In this document: positions 1 to 11,459 of the stretch, one piece after another | Layout: each line of letters starts with the position of its first letter | How positions within the stretch are numbered: the stretch's first letter is position 1 | Assembly (NCBI GenBank): GCA_036250225.1 | Contig: JAPZLL010000068.1 | Span: 1-64,000, forward strand | Direction: 5' to 3' | Source: Cercophora sp. LCS_1 | Lineage: Eukaryota; Ascomycota; Sordariomycetes; Sordariales; Lasiosphaeriaceae | DNA: 64,000 bases | Translations under genes and position numbers: made by a program | Notes under the pieces: generated by a model | Told to the model about the DNA's origin: nothing | The model's database searches: none | What the model saw: the letters and a program-made list of their open reading frames with translations, nothing else

Positions 1-717
1 GATCAGTTAACCGATATTCGGCGAGGTAACGACCAAGTCGCTGCCAATTTCGCTCGGGATATACACGCAACAGGAAGCCCCAAGATTGAGAGCGATGGTG
101 GTTCCCATCACCCAGATGGGTCGTTTGCGCACAAAGATGCAGAGGTAGAATGTGTTATCTTGGAGGTCTCCCATTCACAACAACGACAAGATTTGCCATT
201 CCTTGCAGATGAGTATATCCTAGGTTCAAATGGGCGGACCCAAATTGTTATTGGGATTGACCTTGAATACCGGGAGAAGAAGGGAAAAGAAGCCAGGGTC
301 ACTATCTGGCGACCAAAATATATTGAGGAAAACGGGGAAGCCGTACTTGAAGCAGCCGAGATGGAAACAGGCATCTTTCGGGCAGTAGATGGTAGTTTGG
401 TCAATGGGGAACAGATCCTTCGCATCAGGCTCAAAGATTTTGGGTACTGGCCCGATTGCCTCAGAATCGATGACATTCCCGGGGAGATTACTATTTCGTT
501 TTCTCAACTTTACGAAATAGTGCAGCAGGCCGAGGCTAGAGCGGAGCGCAGGGATCGTAAGCGCAGGAAGATACAGCAAGAGAATTATCGAAAGCGGCAA
601 AGGGTTCGGTCACCACCAGAGCAACTTACAGAATCAGACGAGGAGCGGTTCAAAACAATCGAGGAAGAAGCCGAAAAGCAGCTCAGCGACCAGGACGGAG
701 ATTATATCCCAGAGTAG
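1..717 (+). CDS. 3' end of a hypothetical protein of an expanded fungal family (partial)
   Basis: The reading frame is open from base 1 to the TAG at 715-717, about 238 residues. No ATG starts the conserved part, so the gene begins upstream of the window. Residues coded from about 148 to 350 show a compact alpha/beta pattern: a VILEVSHSQ strand, a helix with LADEYI, a VIGIDLEY strand, then a VTIWRP strand. This resembles a restriction-endonuclease-like core found in many fungal hypothetical proteins, but that fold is my inference and no catalytic set can be proven. The last 70 residues are charged and helical (ARAERRDRKRRK) with an acidic tail. Such genes are often lineage-specific and expanded. 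Function unknown. I am confident that it is coding and not confident about its role. Confidence 0.7.
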   Translation, partial: DQLTDIRRGNDQVAANFARDIHATGSPKIESDGGSHHPDGSFAHKDAEVECVILEVSHSQQRQDLPFLADEYILGSNGRTQIVIGIDLEYREKKGKEARVTIWRPKYIEENGEAVLEAAEMETGIFRAVDGSLVNGEQILRIRLKDFGYWPDCLRIDDIPGEITISFSQLYEIVQQAEARAERRDRKRRKIQQENYRKRQRVRSPPEQLTESDEERFKTIEEEAEKQLSDQDGDYIPE

Positions 718-869
718 GATGATGTCTTGGGGCAGGTGGTAAAGATAGAACTTATAGAACTAATAGACCTCGGAATATTTAGATCTGCAGATCCCGAGTT
801 CTTGGTACTGCCTCTGAACCCATCATCCTATTCCTGAGCTCCAAGGCTTCCAAATTCGGCATACTTTAC

Positions 870-989
870 ACCTACGACCAGGACTCATAGGAAAATTCGG
901 GATCCCGTCCGCTCTCCCATAGACAAGCCAATGAGGGCCAGACCAGTAGTTGGGTCGGTGACGACCAGCGAATCCCTGGTGTTGTATGT
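870..989 (+). rRNA. 5S ribosomal RNA (slightly divergent copy)
   Basis: The segment follows the Neurospora-type 5S sequence almost base for base: ACCTACGACC at the 5' end, CTCGGGATCCCGTCCGCTCT-like core at 894-916, the AGTAGTTGGGTCGGTGACGA region at 945-964, and GTTGTATGT at the 3' end, directly followed by a T7 run that would serve as a Pol III terminator. Filamentous ascomycetes disperse single 5S genes among protein genes, which fits. The terminal helix pairs except for one C/T mismatch at position 3, and helix II has one A/A mismatch. The copy could therefore be a functional variant or a slowly decaying pseudogene. Confidence 0.85.
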
Positions 990-1407
990 TTTTTTGGCTC
1001 ACTTTTTGAAGTGGACCACAACTGGGTGGGGATGACGCCTCGTGTGGAGGTACAGAGAACCCGGCACTTTCTTCATGGTGGTAAGCATTGTAAAGAAGTA
1101 GGTTGTTATCTTTTCATGACGAAGCGGAGATTTGACAGCTTCCGATTGTATTCAAACAAGATGACCAGCCAACCCCAGAGTAGGGGCAACAAAACAAACG
1201 CTGGTGAGACGTCACTTCCAGGGTTAGGGTACTAAATGCCAAGCGCACTTGTCGTTTATCGATAAAATCTACCCCTCCAAAAAAATTAGCACCCCGCGTT
1301 CCAGAACCTTGCGATTGTAGGGCTGCTCTGTCGCGTTCCCTCTATCGACCAGCTCCATCGTAGCAGCAAAGCCACCAACACAAAACAACAATCCCATCCC
1401 TTCAAGG
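990..1407. other. intergenic; promoter side of the DOHH gene
   Basis: The 5S terminator T run opens this stretch. The rest is upstream sequence of the deoxyhypusine hydroxylase gene, with pyrimidine-rich and CAACA-rich leader sequence just before the ATG at 1408. A 74-codon open frame at 1011-1235 has no recognisable content. I see no further gene. Confidence 0.6.
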
Positions 1408-2451
1408 ATGACGACCACAGAAGCTCAGTCTGCGCCTGCAGATACCGTTGCAGCGCTCCGCAAGAGCCTGTGCTCCGAGGCAACACCGCTACCCGTGCGA
1501 TTCCGCGCCCTCTTCTCTCTCAAGCATGTCGCCCGCCATGGCGACGAGACCCAGTCGCTTGCTGCCGTCGAAGCTATCGCGGCGGCTTTTGCGTCGCCAT
1601 CCGCCCTTTTGAAGCACGAATTGGCCTACTGTCTAGGACAAACAGCCAACAACGCCGCTATCCCACACCTTACTGCGGTGTTGGAGGACTTGAAGGAGGA
1701 CCCGATGTGCAGACACGAGGCGGCAGAGGCACTCGGCGCCCTGGGCGATGAGAAGAGCTTGGGGGTCCTTCAACGGTTCCGGGACCGCGATGGCGAAGAG
1801 GTTGTTGTGACAGAAACGTGTGAGATCGCCATTGACAGGATAGAATGGGAGAACTCGGAGCAGCGAAAACAGGAGAAACTGAGACAGAGGTATTGCTTGT
1901 CCTAGTACCTTGCGAAGGGAGCGATCTGCTAACACCACAGTAGCGATTTCGCATCTGTTGACCCTGCACCGCCGATGCCGGAGAACAACCAGACGGTGGA
2001 GGACTTGGAGAGTGACCTGATGAACGCCGAGCTCCCACTGTTCAAGAGATATCGAGCCATGTTTGCGCTTCGCGATTTGGCATCTCCTCCCGATCTTCCT
2101 ACAGCAGTGCCCGCTGTTGAGGCTCTTGCCAAGGGGTTTGCTGATCCGTCGGCTCTTTTCCGCCACGAGATTGCTTTTGTTTTTGGTCAACTTTCACATC
2201 CGGCATCAATCCCTGCTCTTACAGCGGCACTGAGTAACCTCGAGGAGGCTAGCATGGTAAGACACGAAGCCGCCGAAGCCCTGGGAAGTCTGGGTGAGGA
2301 GGAAGGCGTTGAGGAGACGTTGAAGAAATTCCTGCATGATGAGGAGGTCGTTGTTCGCGAAAGCGTTATTGTGGCTCTGGACATGGCCGAGTATGAGAAG
2401 AGCGACCAGACTGAATATGCTCTGATCCCTGAGGTCACCGGCACTGCATAG
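1408..2451 (+). CDS. LIA1: deoxyhypusine hydroxylase (DOHH)
   Basis: Exons 1408-1889 and 1941-2451 give 330 residues. The 51-nt intron has donor GTATTG, branch CTAAC and acceptor ACAG. The enzyme hydroxylates deoxyhypusine on translation factor eIF5A, the last step of hypusine synthesis, in the cytoplasm. The protein is two matching halves of HEAT-type repeats, each with two His-Glu pairs that bind the di-iron centre: H70-E71 and H103-E104 in the first half, H236-E237 and H269-E270 in the second. The repeated HEAAEALG and HE-AxxxGQ motifs are diagnostic. The inter-half linker carries the SVDPAPP sequence usual for fungal DOHH. All four metal-ligand pairs are intact, so the enzyme should be active. 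It is convergent with RPA12, 92 bp apart. Confidence 0.96.
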
Positions 2452-2543
2452 GCTAGGGTGCGTCGAAAGGGTATCATTGTTAAAAAACAGCAGCTATCCA
2501 CCACAAACAGATTCCGGTTCGCGCCACATTGTCAAGACCATGT

Positions 2544-3028
2544 TTAGTTGTTGACGGACCACCTACGCGGTTGTGTGAGGAGCTGTGACCATACAATTCA
2601 AGGGTGAATGGATGCTCGTACCTCTCTCCGCAGACGCAGTTGAACAGAATTGTTGAGCCTTCATCGGCACTGCGCTGCTGTACCTCTGAGTATCGCACTC
2701 CCCGGACACCACATTTCGGGCATTCTGTGTTTGCGTCTATCCTCTCTGTTTGGACCTTGTGCCGCTCTACGGTTTGCACAATCGACAGCTTTTGTCGCAG
2801 CAATGAAGGGAAATCCGATGGCTTGCTTTTAGTCGTAATCGTTCGGGGAGGTTGGTCTAGACACCAAGGGTGAGTATACATCATCGCACAACATCAAATG
2901 GAGAGGTGCTCACCTGGATTCTCCGAGCCGCAGCAATCGCAGCGGAGGATGTTCTTTTCGCTTCCCTTGGAGGCTGGCAGAAGATTGCCACATTGTTCGC
3001 AAAAGAGCAAAGACCCAATGGCTGACAT
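2544..3028 (-). CDS. RPA12: RNA polymerase I subunit A12 (Rpa12/A12.2)
   Basis: Exons, read on the minus strand: 3028-2914, 2856-2622 and a 19-nt last exon 2562-2544, giving 122 residues (yeast Rpa12 is 125). The N-terminal zinc ribbon uses C10, C13, C30 and C33. The C-terminal TFIIS-like ribbon starts at the ECPKCG motif and carries the acidic RSADEGST hairpin that reaches the polymerase active centre for RNA cleavage. The third exon is needed: splicing from donor GTACGA to the acceptor at 2563 restores the family C-terminus GERWSVNN, whereas reading through gives an unrelated tail. The product acts in nucleolar rRNA transcription. It is divergent from SCC2 and shares a 470-bp upstream region. 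Confidence 0.93.
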
Positions 3029-3498
3029 CTTGAGATTGACAACGCTGGTAATCTAAGGCCCTGAATGTTGAAGTTGAATACCGGACAATTCGAAATCGCA
3101 TCCGTCACAGCGTCAAAAAATTTGGGAAGCGATTTGCCGGCGGCAGGTAAAAGACTTGGCGCAGTCAGCACGGACCACAGTACCCCCAAGCTGGGCAGGA
3201 GCGACCAGGGGTGTTTGCTAGCGTCAAGGTCAACCGAAGCTCTGAGTGGATCTTTTCGACTCGCGATTCGATCCTCAACCTCATCGACGCTTTCGTCCAC
3301 AGATGCACTTGCCCAGACCTCCTGACGGAATTCTAGGGCAGTCAGGGTGTTCGCAACCAACCTAACACCTCTGCTTGTTGCATCATCAGCTATCGCATGG
3401 CGAGCTATCACTACTCTCCTCCCTATTGATACTCAATCGCCAGGTACCTTCGGTCCCAACTTTGGGACCATGCGCCCGTGAACTGAGACGTCCACAAC
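3029..3498. promoter_or_regulatory. shared upstream region of RPA12 and SCC2
   Basis: This 470-bp stretch lies between the divergent starts of RPA12 and SCC2 and must hold both promoters. A perfect inverted repeat, GGTCCCAA-CT-TTGGGACC, sits at 3452-3469, 30 bp before the SCC2 ATG. Open frames on both strands here (for example 2881-3411 minus) overlap the RPA12 first exon and look like chance. Confidence 0.55.
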
Positions 3499-6400
3499 AT
3501 GGCGGACCCACGGTCAGGCGCTCGCAATGGGCCTCCGACCACCGAAACTGATGGCCGGGACTCAAATGTCGCTGCGCAAGGCTTTACAAGGCCCTTCAGC
3601 CTTTACGAGGCGTTGCCATATACACCTTGTACCTCAATACTTCCGTTTGATTCGGGTGCGTAACCCCACCTACGATACTAGGAAGTGACCTCAATCTAAT
3701 ACAACGATTCTCATAGATGTCATTCCCACGCCCTCGATCGGCTCTGCCTCTCCAGCCCCCAGTCTGATCGATCTCATTCAAAGTCGGGAATTCGATGCCT
3801 TGAACGAAGAAGCCCTGGGCCAAGGCGCGCCTTCCAAGCGCTGCCAGCAAACTGCCAGCCAGATTCAGCGCCTACTTGATCGCGGCAACATCACCGAGTT
3901 GTGCGTCCCCAGGTTTTCGGATCAAATAGTAATGCAGGCTAACCTCCTTCCTTCTTAGCAATTTCAAAACCGGCCCCAAATCTGGCAGCGCGAAACACAG
4001 CAACCAGCCGCCGTTGGCGTCTAGTCTTTCTCCTTTCTCGAAAATGGTTTTCGACAATACTGCCCTTGCCTTCCGATACCCTACTCCGGACACGCCAACC
4101 GCTCCCACTCCAGACGAATCCCTCGCAAAGCCTTTCGAGGCAATACCTGTGGCCAAGACCCCCCAACCGACGCCAAAAGTCGAGTTGCCAAAACACAACG
4201 CTCTCGCAGCACCGAAAAACAAGAAAGCGCATGCGCAAAACATCGCCAAACTCGAAGTCGTGCAGCCGACGAAGAGCGATCTGGAGCGAGCCGCTGGGTT
4301 GGTGAACCCGACCACACGCTATACGATGGACGATCGTCCTGCCGCGTTGGCTGCTCAAGCGGCCTCTCCGATACATTCTCAACAACCGATACAACCTGCT
4401 GCAACTACACCCACAAACAAACCACTTGGCAACAGAACGCCCTCGACACCAAACCAACCCCCTCCAAAGGCGTCGCAGGGCTCGGGGTCGCAGACAGTCA
4501 AAATATCGGTTGAGATTGGCGCGTCGACTATTGACAAGAGCAAATTTGCCGTTATCCCTAGTGGGCCTGAAGAGGTCGAAGAGGACGATGCCTTCGGGCA
4601 AAGCTTAGGCCTGAACCAACGTGCCGACGCATCTCTTCACGAGCTGAAAGCCTTCCTCAACTCGGTGTTCCAGGCGGAACATCATGCTCAAAGTACGGGA
4701 TCTGAGAATGAGGACATCATATTCACGGATAACAGGCAAACCACGCTCTCTTCCACCGCTCAGTCCAAGGCACAAAAGTTACTGAGCAAGACCATATCGC
4801 TCAACTGCTTTAAACGAGTACCTTTGGACTATCTCCTACGGCTCCACCGTCTTTGCGATGGTGCTTTGAAACAGGTCCAGGACATCGAGGTGAATGTCGA
4901 CACGACCTGGACTGCAGCTGATGCTGAGCAGTGGGTCCAGCAATTGCCTCAACTAGAAACAGCTATTCGGTCCGGAAGGACATCACTGCGAATCATGTGC
5001 GGAGGCAGGGATGACAAAAAGCTTTACTCTGAGGATACAATCGACCGGTGTGTCAACCTCTTCAGGCGCGTTGCAGATGACATTGTTATTCCGATAGCGG
5101 AGGTGAGAAGCTCCGGCAACACTGCTGAGCTCTTCAAATCTCTTGCCTCAAACAAAAAGAAGATCGCAACCCTCATCATCGATTGCCAAAACCTTTTCTC
5201 AGTCATGTCCGAGTTACTCTCCAGGGTGGACGCATCTGAAAAGGTGGCGAACGACCTGGAGAGCACGGCGTCTCGGCTTATCTTCATCGAGACTGCTCAG
5301 GCTGAGAGAGAATCAGTTATCGAGACGCAAAAATTTGACGGTCTCCGTTTAGTCTCGATGGACATGCTTTCTCAGATCTTTTTGCTGAAACCCGCCCAAC
5401 GCGCCGGGATCTTCGACGAGATCCTTACCAAATTCCAGAAGCTTCCTGTAGGAAAGCGCGCCCGGACGTTCAAGCTCATGGATGGCCATAGTATACAGCC
5501 TGTCTCTGCTCTCATAATGCGACTCATACAGACCAGTGCAGCTAAGGTTGACGATACGACGCTTGGAAGGCCCAGGGCCATTCAGTCTATAGAGGATGAC
5601 GAAGATGGCCCGAGCAATCCCAACGGCAATGCAACGTCTTTTTCCATTCGAAACGAGAAGGCTGCCATAGCTGAGCACGAGACAGCGATTGGGGAGCTGA
5701 ATGCTCTGTCGAGACCATTAGTGGATGGCGCAGCGAAGAACGCTGACCATGTCATTCAGTATATCCTCGGCCGAGCACAGGGAAAGAGTAAATCAGGCGA
5801 GGATCCCCATAGGAACCTCTTGGATCTGTTTGTCGAGGATTTCACCATATGTCTCGACAATCCTGATTGGCCGTCAGCTGAGCTACTGCTTCGACTTCTC
5901 ACGCGTCGCATGCTGATTACATTAAAAGACGATAAATCAGCCGTAACCTTGAAGAATATGGCCTTAGAGATCTTGGGTGTCGTTGCTGCAGCCATCTCAA
6001 AGCTTCGAGGTTATGTACGAAGGACTGTGTCGGTCCTGGATGTAAGGGACCCGCACAGCTTGGCGGCGCATCTCAACGAACTTGCAAATCTAGCACTGGA
6101 GATGAAGGCGCGTCCCGAACAAGTGCTGGAGTGGGAAGGGCCATACCGTGCCACGGTGGAATATCTCCAGTCTCGCTTCTCCGACGACCCACACCTTTCC
6201 AGCGCCATATCCTATCTCGTTTCGACCTGGGGCTTCAAAGTTGGCGATTGCCACAAGGCCAGTGCTGACGACTCTGAGCAGTCCAGACTCGGCGGTCTAG
6301 CCTACAAACTCCGCGAAATGATCCGGGATCAGAACTGGCTTGCCCGGGAGGACTCGTTCGGTGAGGTGCCTGTCAACGAGGCAAGGCTTGCTTACGCCAT

Positions 6401-9197
6401 AACACTATTGAGATCAGACCAGTCTGCTCAGGGTTTGCGATTATGCGATCACTTCCACCTCATCATGCACGACCTGCTGAGTTCGATGGCTAGTGACCAA
6501 CCTACGGTTCGAAGCAAGAGTCTCAAGAGTATAAACCAGGTTCTGGACACAGATTCGTCAATTCTTGATGGCGATTCCGGCGTTCTTCGATCAATTCTGG
6601 AGTGCTCTCAAGATAGCTCTACACAGGTTCGGGACTCGGCTCTAGGTCTCATCGGAAAATGTCTCACGATGCGTCCAGCACTTGAAGGCAAACTGATTGA
6701 GACAATTGTGGACCGATTCACCGACGCAGGCCCCGGCGTGCGTAAGCGGGCCATCAAGCTTGCCAAAGATATATACCTCCGCAATTCTGACCGGAACGTG
6801 CGGTTTGCCATCGCAAACAAGCTTCTCCCTCGGATCCACGACTACGAAGAAAGCGTCAAAGAACTGAGCAAGCAGGTTATCGAAGAGATCTGGTTCACGC
6901 CATTTCATGGCGACGAAAATTCAGCAGCATCGCAGACTTCGCTAAGAGACCACGTCACGTTGATGGTCCAAACGGTTAAGAGAGGCAACGTCAACAATGT
7001 GCTTGACAAGGTGCTACAAGCCCTCCTAGCTCCAGGGTCGAAGACCGCCCAAGTATCCTTGGAGGTGTGCAGGAAGTTTGTAGCCTGCATGTTTGATTTG
7101 GTGGCCAGCGCAGAGTCCAGCGACAATTCAGGATCTTCAGGCCGTGATGCCCTGCAGGTCTTGCTGATTTTCGCCAAAGCAGACCCAGGTTTATTCACCT
7201 TCGAGCAGCTCGCGGTTATTAAGCCTTACGTCCTAAGCCTCTCCACCAACGACGAACTAGGAGTCGCGAGATATGTCATTGGCATTTACCGCCGAGTGCT
7301 CTCGCAGCTATCAAGCATTCATACCGTGTTTCTCGACGAATTGGGGACAAGCTTGTTGAGGGCAGCGGCGAAGCTCAACAGAACCCTGATGGACGACACG
7401 GCAGCCTGTGTTTGGAGCATATATACGATGCTCAACAGGAGAGAGAAGGTCGGTCGACTTGTACTATCAGCTTTGAAAGGCGCGCGAGTCCTAGGACAGA
7501 ACTTTCAGGGTTCGCAGGTCATCCAGAAATTCAAGCGATACGCATTGATCGTTGGTGTGTTCGCCAAGAATGGGCAGTTCGAGGACCCGGAACTGCGTGC
7601 CCTATTCGAGCAGGAAACAACAATTGCCCCCTTATTCAAGCGGCGTGGGGTTGAAAACGTCTCCAATGTCATGGTGGAGGTGTTCCTGCCATTCTGTTCG
7701 CCCAAGTATGACGAGGAGGCAAGATGGGCGGCACTGGAGACGGTAGGATTTATCTGCCAGTCCTCGCCAAGAAACTACACTGCACCCAACGTCTATACAA
7801 CATTCCAGCAAATCTTTGACTCCAAGATCCCTAAACTGGAGGCAACAATTCTCCAGTCAATCAGAGACTTTCTCTTCACCGAAGAGAAACGTTCCGAGCA
7901 AGGTTCAGAGGCTACCACTGTCAAAAAGCGCGAACTCACCGTGATTGGCGGCACCTCGTACGATGATGTTTCAAGCGGGACAACACAGCGCTTCATGGAG
8001 CAATTTACGCGCATCGCCCTTGCAACACAAGATGAGCACGCTTTCCTAGCTGTGGAAGTACTTGCGAGCATCAACCGTCAGGGGTTGGTCCATCCGAAGC
8101 AGACAGGCGTGACTTTCATCACACTCGCGACGTCATCGAACCCCCGCATCTCGGAGGCAGCGTACCAACAGCACAAGGCTTTGCACGAGAAGCACGAGAC
8201 GGTTGTGGAGCGTGATTATGTCGCAGCTCTGAGGGCCGCATTCGAATACCAGCGGGATATCGTCCAAGATCCCCGGGGCGCGAGGACAAACCCCTTTACC
8301 TCAAAGCTATACTTGCTTATGGAGGTGCTCAAGATCAGCAAGACCAAGAACCGCCACAAGTTTCTTGAGAAGCTGTGCACTCAAGTGGACTTCGACTTGG
8401 CCAAGCTCGACATGACGGGCCAACCCGTGCCAGAAAGCGTCCAATATGCCCAATTCATCATCGAGAACATTGCTTTCTTCGAGTACCTCACGGTGGGGGA
8501 GGTTCACGCAGTTGTTACGACGATGGAGAAGATCGCTCTTTCCACGGGCCCTGCAGTGGCACAGGCAATTGAATCAGAGGTTTTCGCTCTCCGCATGGAC
8601 GCATTGGAGTCAACACAGCCACACAATGTCGACAGCCTTGCTGTGCAGGACAACATGGAATCAACAATCGATCGCGACCGACTTCGACGACTTACGGCAG
8701 GATCTATGATTCTCCTCGCGCTTTGGGAAGCACGCACATATCTCCGTAAACTCTACGGGATCGATGCCAACAAGCGTGAGCAAAAGGCCAAATTGCAGAC
8801 CAAAGATCTCAGCAAGGCGCCAGTCAAGTCACAGGCCGTCACGGGTGACAAGCTCTGGGCGGATATCACAAGAATCATGGATAGTCTCTCGGACCGCCAG
8901 ACCATGCTACAGACGTGTCAAGAGTTCGCGAAGCTCATGAGCGAGGATAAGGAGCACTTGGTGCAGAACGACGAAGACGAGGATATGAATGGAGAGGAGC
9001 CCACGACACCAAATGGTGACGAGGACGAGGAGATGGATGAGCCATCAGCCGGACGGGGAAGAAAGAGGAAGTCTCACGACACGCCCGGTGGGAGGAAGAA
9101 GAGAGCTCGATCGAGCTCGCAGCCTCGCAAGAGAGGAAGGCCCCCCAAGCAAAACAAGGGCGAAGTGGACGCGGACGGCGATTTTGACTGGGCTTGA
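3499..9197 (+). CDS. SCC2: cohesin loader Scc2/Mis4/NIPBL
   Basis: Exons 3499-3655, 3717-3900 and 3959-9197 give 1859 residues. Both introns are short (61 and 58 nt) and phases match. The product loads cohesin onto chromosomes together with Scc4. The first 500 residues are low-complexity and Pro-rich, as expected for the Scc4-binding arm. The rest is an alpha-helical HEAT array. A characteristic stretch coded at about 6450-6800 (MHDLLSSMASD, RSKSLKSINQVL, RDSALGLIGKCL, KRAIKLAKDIYLR) is the conserved NIPBL core. The C-terminal 80 residues are acidic, then basic, with KRKSHDTPGGRKKRAR and an AT-hook-like KRGRPPK, suggesting nuclear import and DNA contact. The large final exon has no interruption. 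Confidence 0.93.
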
Positions 9198-9814
9198 ATG
9201 TATATTAGTTACAGGCGGCCAAAATCGGTTTGGCGTCAGGGTTCAGTGGCAATATGGCCAGACAAGGTTGTGGCCTGGGATGCTCTGGTTTGATTTTTTT
9301 TGGCGTTTCAGAGGATGGTCGAAATGACCGTCCCGATGGGGATCAAGATACCCCTAGCTAGTTATGTTGCTAGCTAATGAAGCTTTTTGATGATATTCCA
9401 CGTCTAGGTTTGTTCGGTGTTGTTTGTCCTGGTCGGAGAAGGTGCTCAGGGGTCATCCCATCTCCCGTTGTCCGATGACGTGGAGACGTACCCGGATTTA
9501 CGGGTCTGTTCCCCACACCCCCCGCACAAAGGACGTGCCGAGGGAGCGAGGATGGGCCACGATCAATTGGCATGTTCTGGTTTGCTCTTTCATCTCACTG
9601 GTAGTCGTCATCCCCATTTCGTGTGTCTACTAAAATCGAGCGAGATATCGTCGTGTTTCCTACTCCCAGCTAGCGTGTTTTGACTCATTTCTTTGACGTG
9701 TTATTTTCTACTTTATTCAAGGGATCTCCATCATCCTTGAGCGTCACCGACTCATAGTTTGGCTTTGCAAATACCGTTCCAATTGGAGTGCAACGGTTGG
9801 AAGAGAAAGAAACC
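9198..9814. other. SCC2 3' flank and upstream region of the flavocytochrome b2 gene
   Basis: 617 bp without a supported gene. The first part is SCC2 3' untranslated sequence with T-rich stretches. The second part, up to the ATG at 9815, would hold the promoter of the next gene. Short open frames here have no family features. Confidence 0.5.
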
Positions 9815-11459
9815 ATGGTAGCCGAAAAGACAGCATTGACTGGCGTAGAGGTCGCAAAACACAGCAGCGAAAAAGACTGTTGGGTTATCGTCCATGTGCG
9901 AACCCCTTCTGCCGGTTTTACAGCAGGAAAAACTGACAACACCGGATTTGCAGGGTAGAGCATACGATGTCACCGACTTTCTTCCAGAACATCCCGGCGG
10001 CAAGAAAATCATCCTCAAATATGCCGTCCGTCCTGATTCTTTGCGCGCGCACTTGCGGGAACAGAAGCTGACATTGGTCATATAATAACAGGGGAAAGAC
10101 GCAACCGAGGAGTTTGATCCCATCCACCCGCCCGACACGCTGGACAAGTATCTGGACAAGTCGAAACATCTTGGCCCGGTCGACATGTCGACCGTTGTGC
10201 AGGACAAGGCCCTGGAATCCCCCGATGAAGCAGACCGCCTGCGCCGCATCCAGGAGATGCCACTCCTCTCGCAGTGCTATAACCTCATGGACTTTGAGGC
10301 CGTCGCCCGCCGCGTCATGAAGAAGACGGCATGGGGGTATTATTCGTCGGCGGCCGACGACGAGATCACGATGCGCGAAAACCACTCAGCCTTTCACCGC
10401 ATCTGGTTCCGCCCGCGTATCCTGATTGATGTCGAGAAGGTGGACTTCTCCACCACCATGCTCGGGGCGCCGGTTTCCATCCCCTTTTATGTCACTGCTA
10501 CGGCTCTGGGCAAGCTCGGGCATGTCGAGGGAGAGGTTGTGCTCACGCGCGCGGCGAACAAGCACAGCGTTGTCCAGATGATACCCACGCTTGCGTCGTG
10601 CTCGTTTGACGAGATTGTTGACGCCGCGGCCCCGGGCCAGGTGCAGTGGTTGCAGCTTTACGTGAACAAGGACAGAGCTATTACGCAGCGGATTGTGGAG
10701 CATGCAGAGAAGAGGGGGTGCAAGGGCTTGTTCATCACGGTGGATGCGCCGCAATTGGGGAGAAGGGAGAAGGATATGCGCAGCAAATTCGAGGATCCCG
10801 GGAGCAACGTGCAGAGTGGGCAACAGACGGATAACTCGCAGGGCGCAGCAAGGGCTATTAGCAGCTTTATCGATCCTGGGCTCAAGTGGGAGGATATCCC
10901 GTGGTTTAGGACCATTACCAAGATGCCGATTGTGCTCAAGGGCGTGCAGAGGGTTGAGGATGTGCTCAAAGCAATCGAAGTTGGTGTGCAGGGTGTTATC
11001 TTGTCGAACCATGGAGGCAGGCAGCTGGACTTTGCCAGGAGCGGCGTTGAAATTTTGGCCGAGACGATGCCGGTGTTGAGGGAGTTGGGATTGGAGAACA
11101 AGATCGAGATTTATATCGACGGCGGGATCAGAAGGGCGACCGATATTATCAAGGCGCTCTGCTTGGGCGCAAAGGGCGTGGGAATCGGGAGACCGTTCCT
11201 GTATGCCATGTCGGCATATGGCCTGGACGGTGTTGATCGGGCGATGCAGCTGCTCAAGGACGAGATGGAGATGAACATGCGGCTCATCGGAGCAACCAAG
11301 ATTGAGGACCTGAATCCGAGCATGGTCGATGTCAGGAGTCTGTTCAATCACGGGGCGACGCCGGCCGACAACCTGGCCTACTCGGTGTACGACCCCTTGG
11401 TGAGTCCGCCGCAGCGAACGGGAATGGGGTTGGCCGACAAGCCAAAGGCGAAGCTATAG
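9815..11459 (+). CDS. CYB2-like: flavocytochrome b2-type FMN-dependent alpha-hydroxy acid dehydrogenase
   Basis: Exons 9815-9895, 9954-10025 and 10092-11459 give 506 residues. A cytochrome b5 domain comes first, with heme ligands H40 (in EHPGG) and H63, spaced 23 residues apart as in yeast Cyb2. An FMN-binding TIM barrel follows from about residue 100. It keeps WLQLYVNKDR (Tyr about 241), FITVDAPQLGRRE, the LKGVQ lysine (about 334), the catalytic His about 358 in SNHGGRQLD, and the IDGGIRR and GIGRPFLY phosphate-binding loops. The likely reaction is oxidation of L-lactate or a related 2-hydroxy acid with electrons passed to cytochrome c. Yeast Cyb2 has a mitochondrial presequence, but this protein starts directly at the heme domain (MVAEKTALTG), so its location and substrate may differ. 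Confidence 0.9.

Noticed and set aside
2881..3411. 176-codon open frame on the minus strand
   Set aside because: It overlaps RPA12 exon 1 and intron 1 in another frame and covers the shared promoter. It has no family features or splice structure.
10386..11351. 321-codon open frame antisense to the flavocytochrome gene
   Set aside because: Mirror of the real coding strand, His/Leu-rich without motifs.
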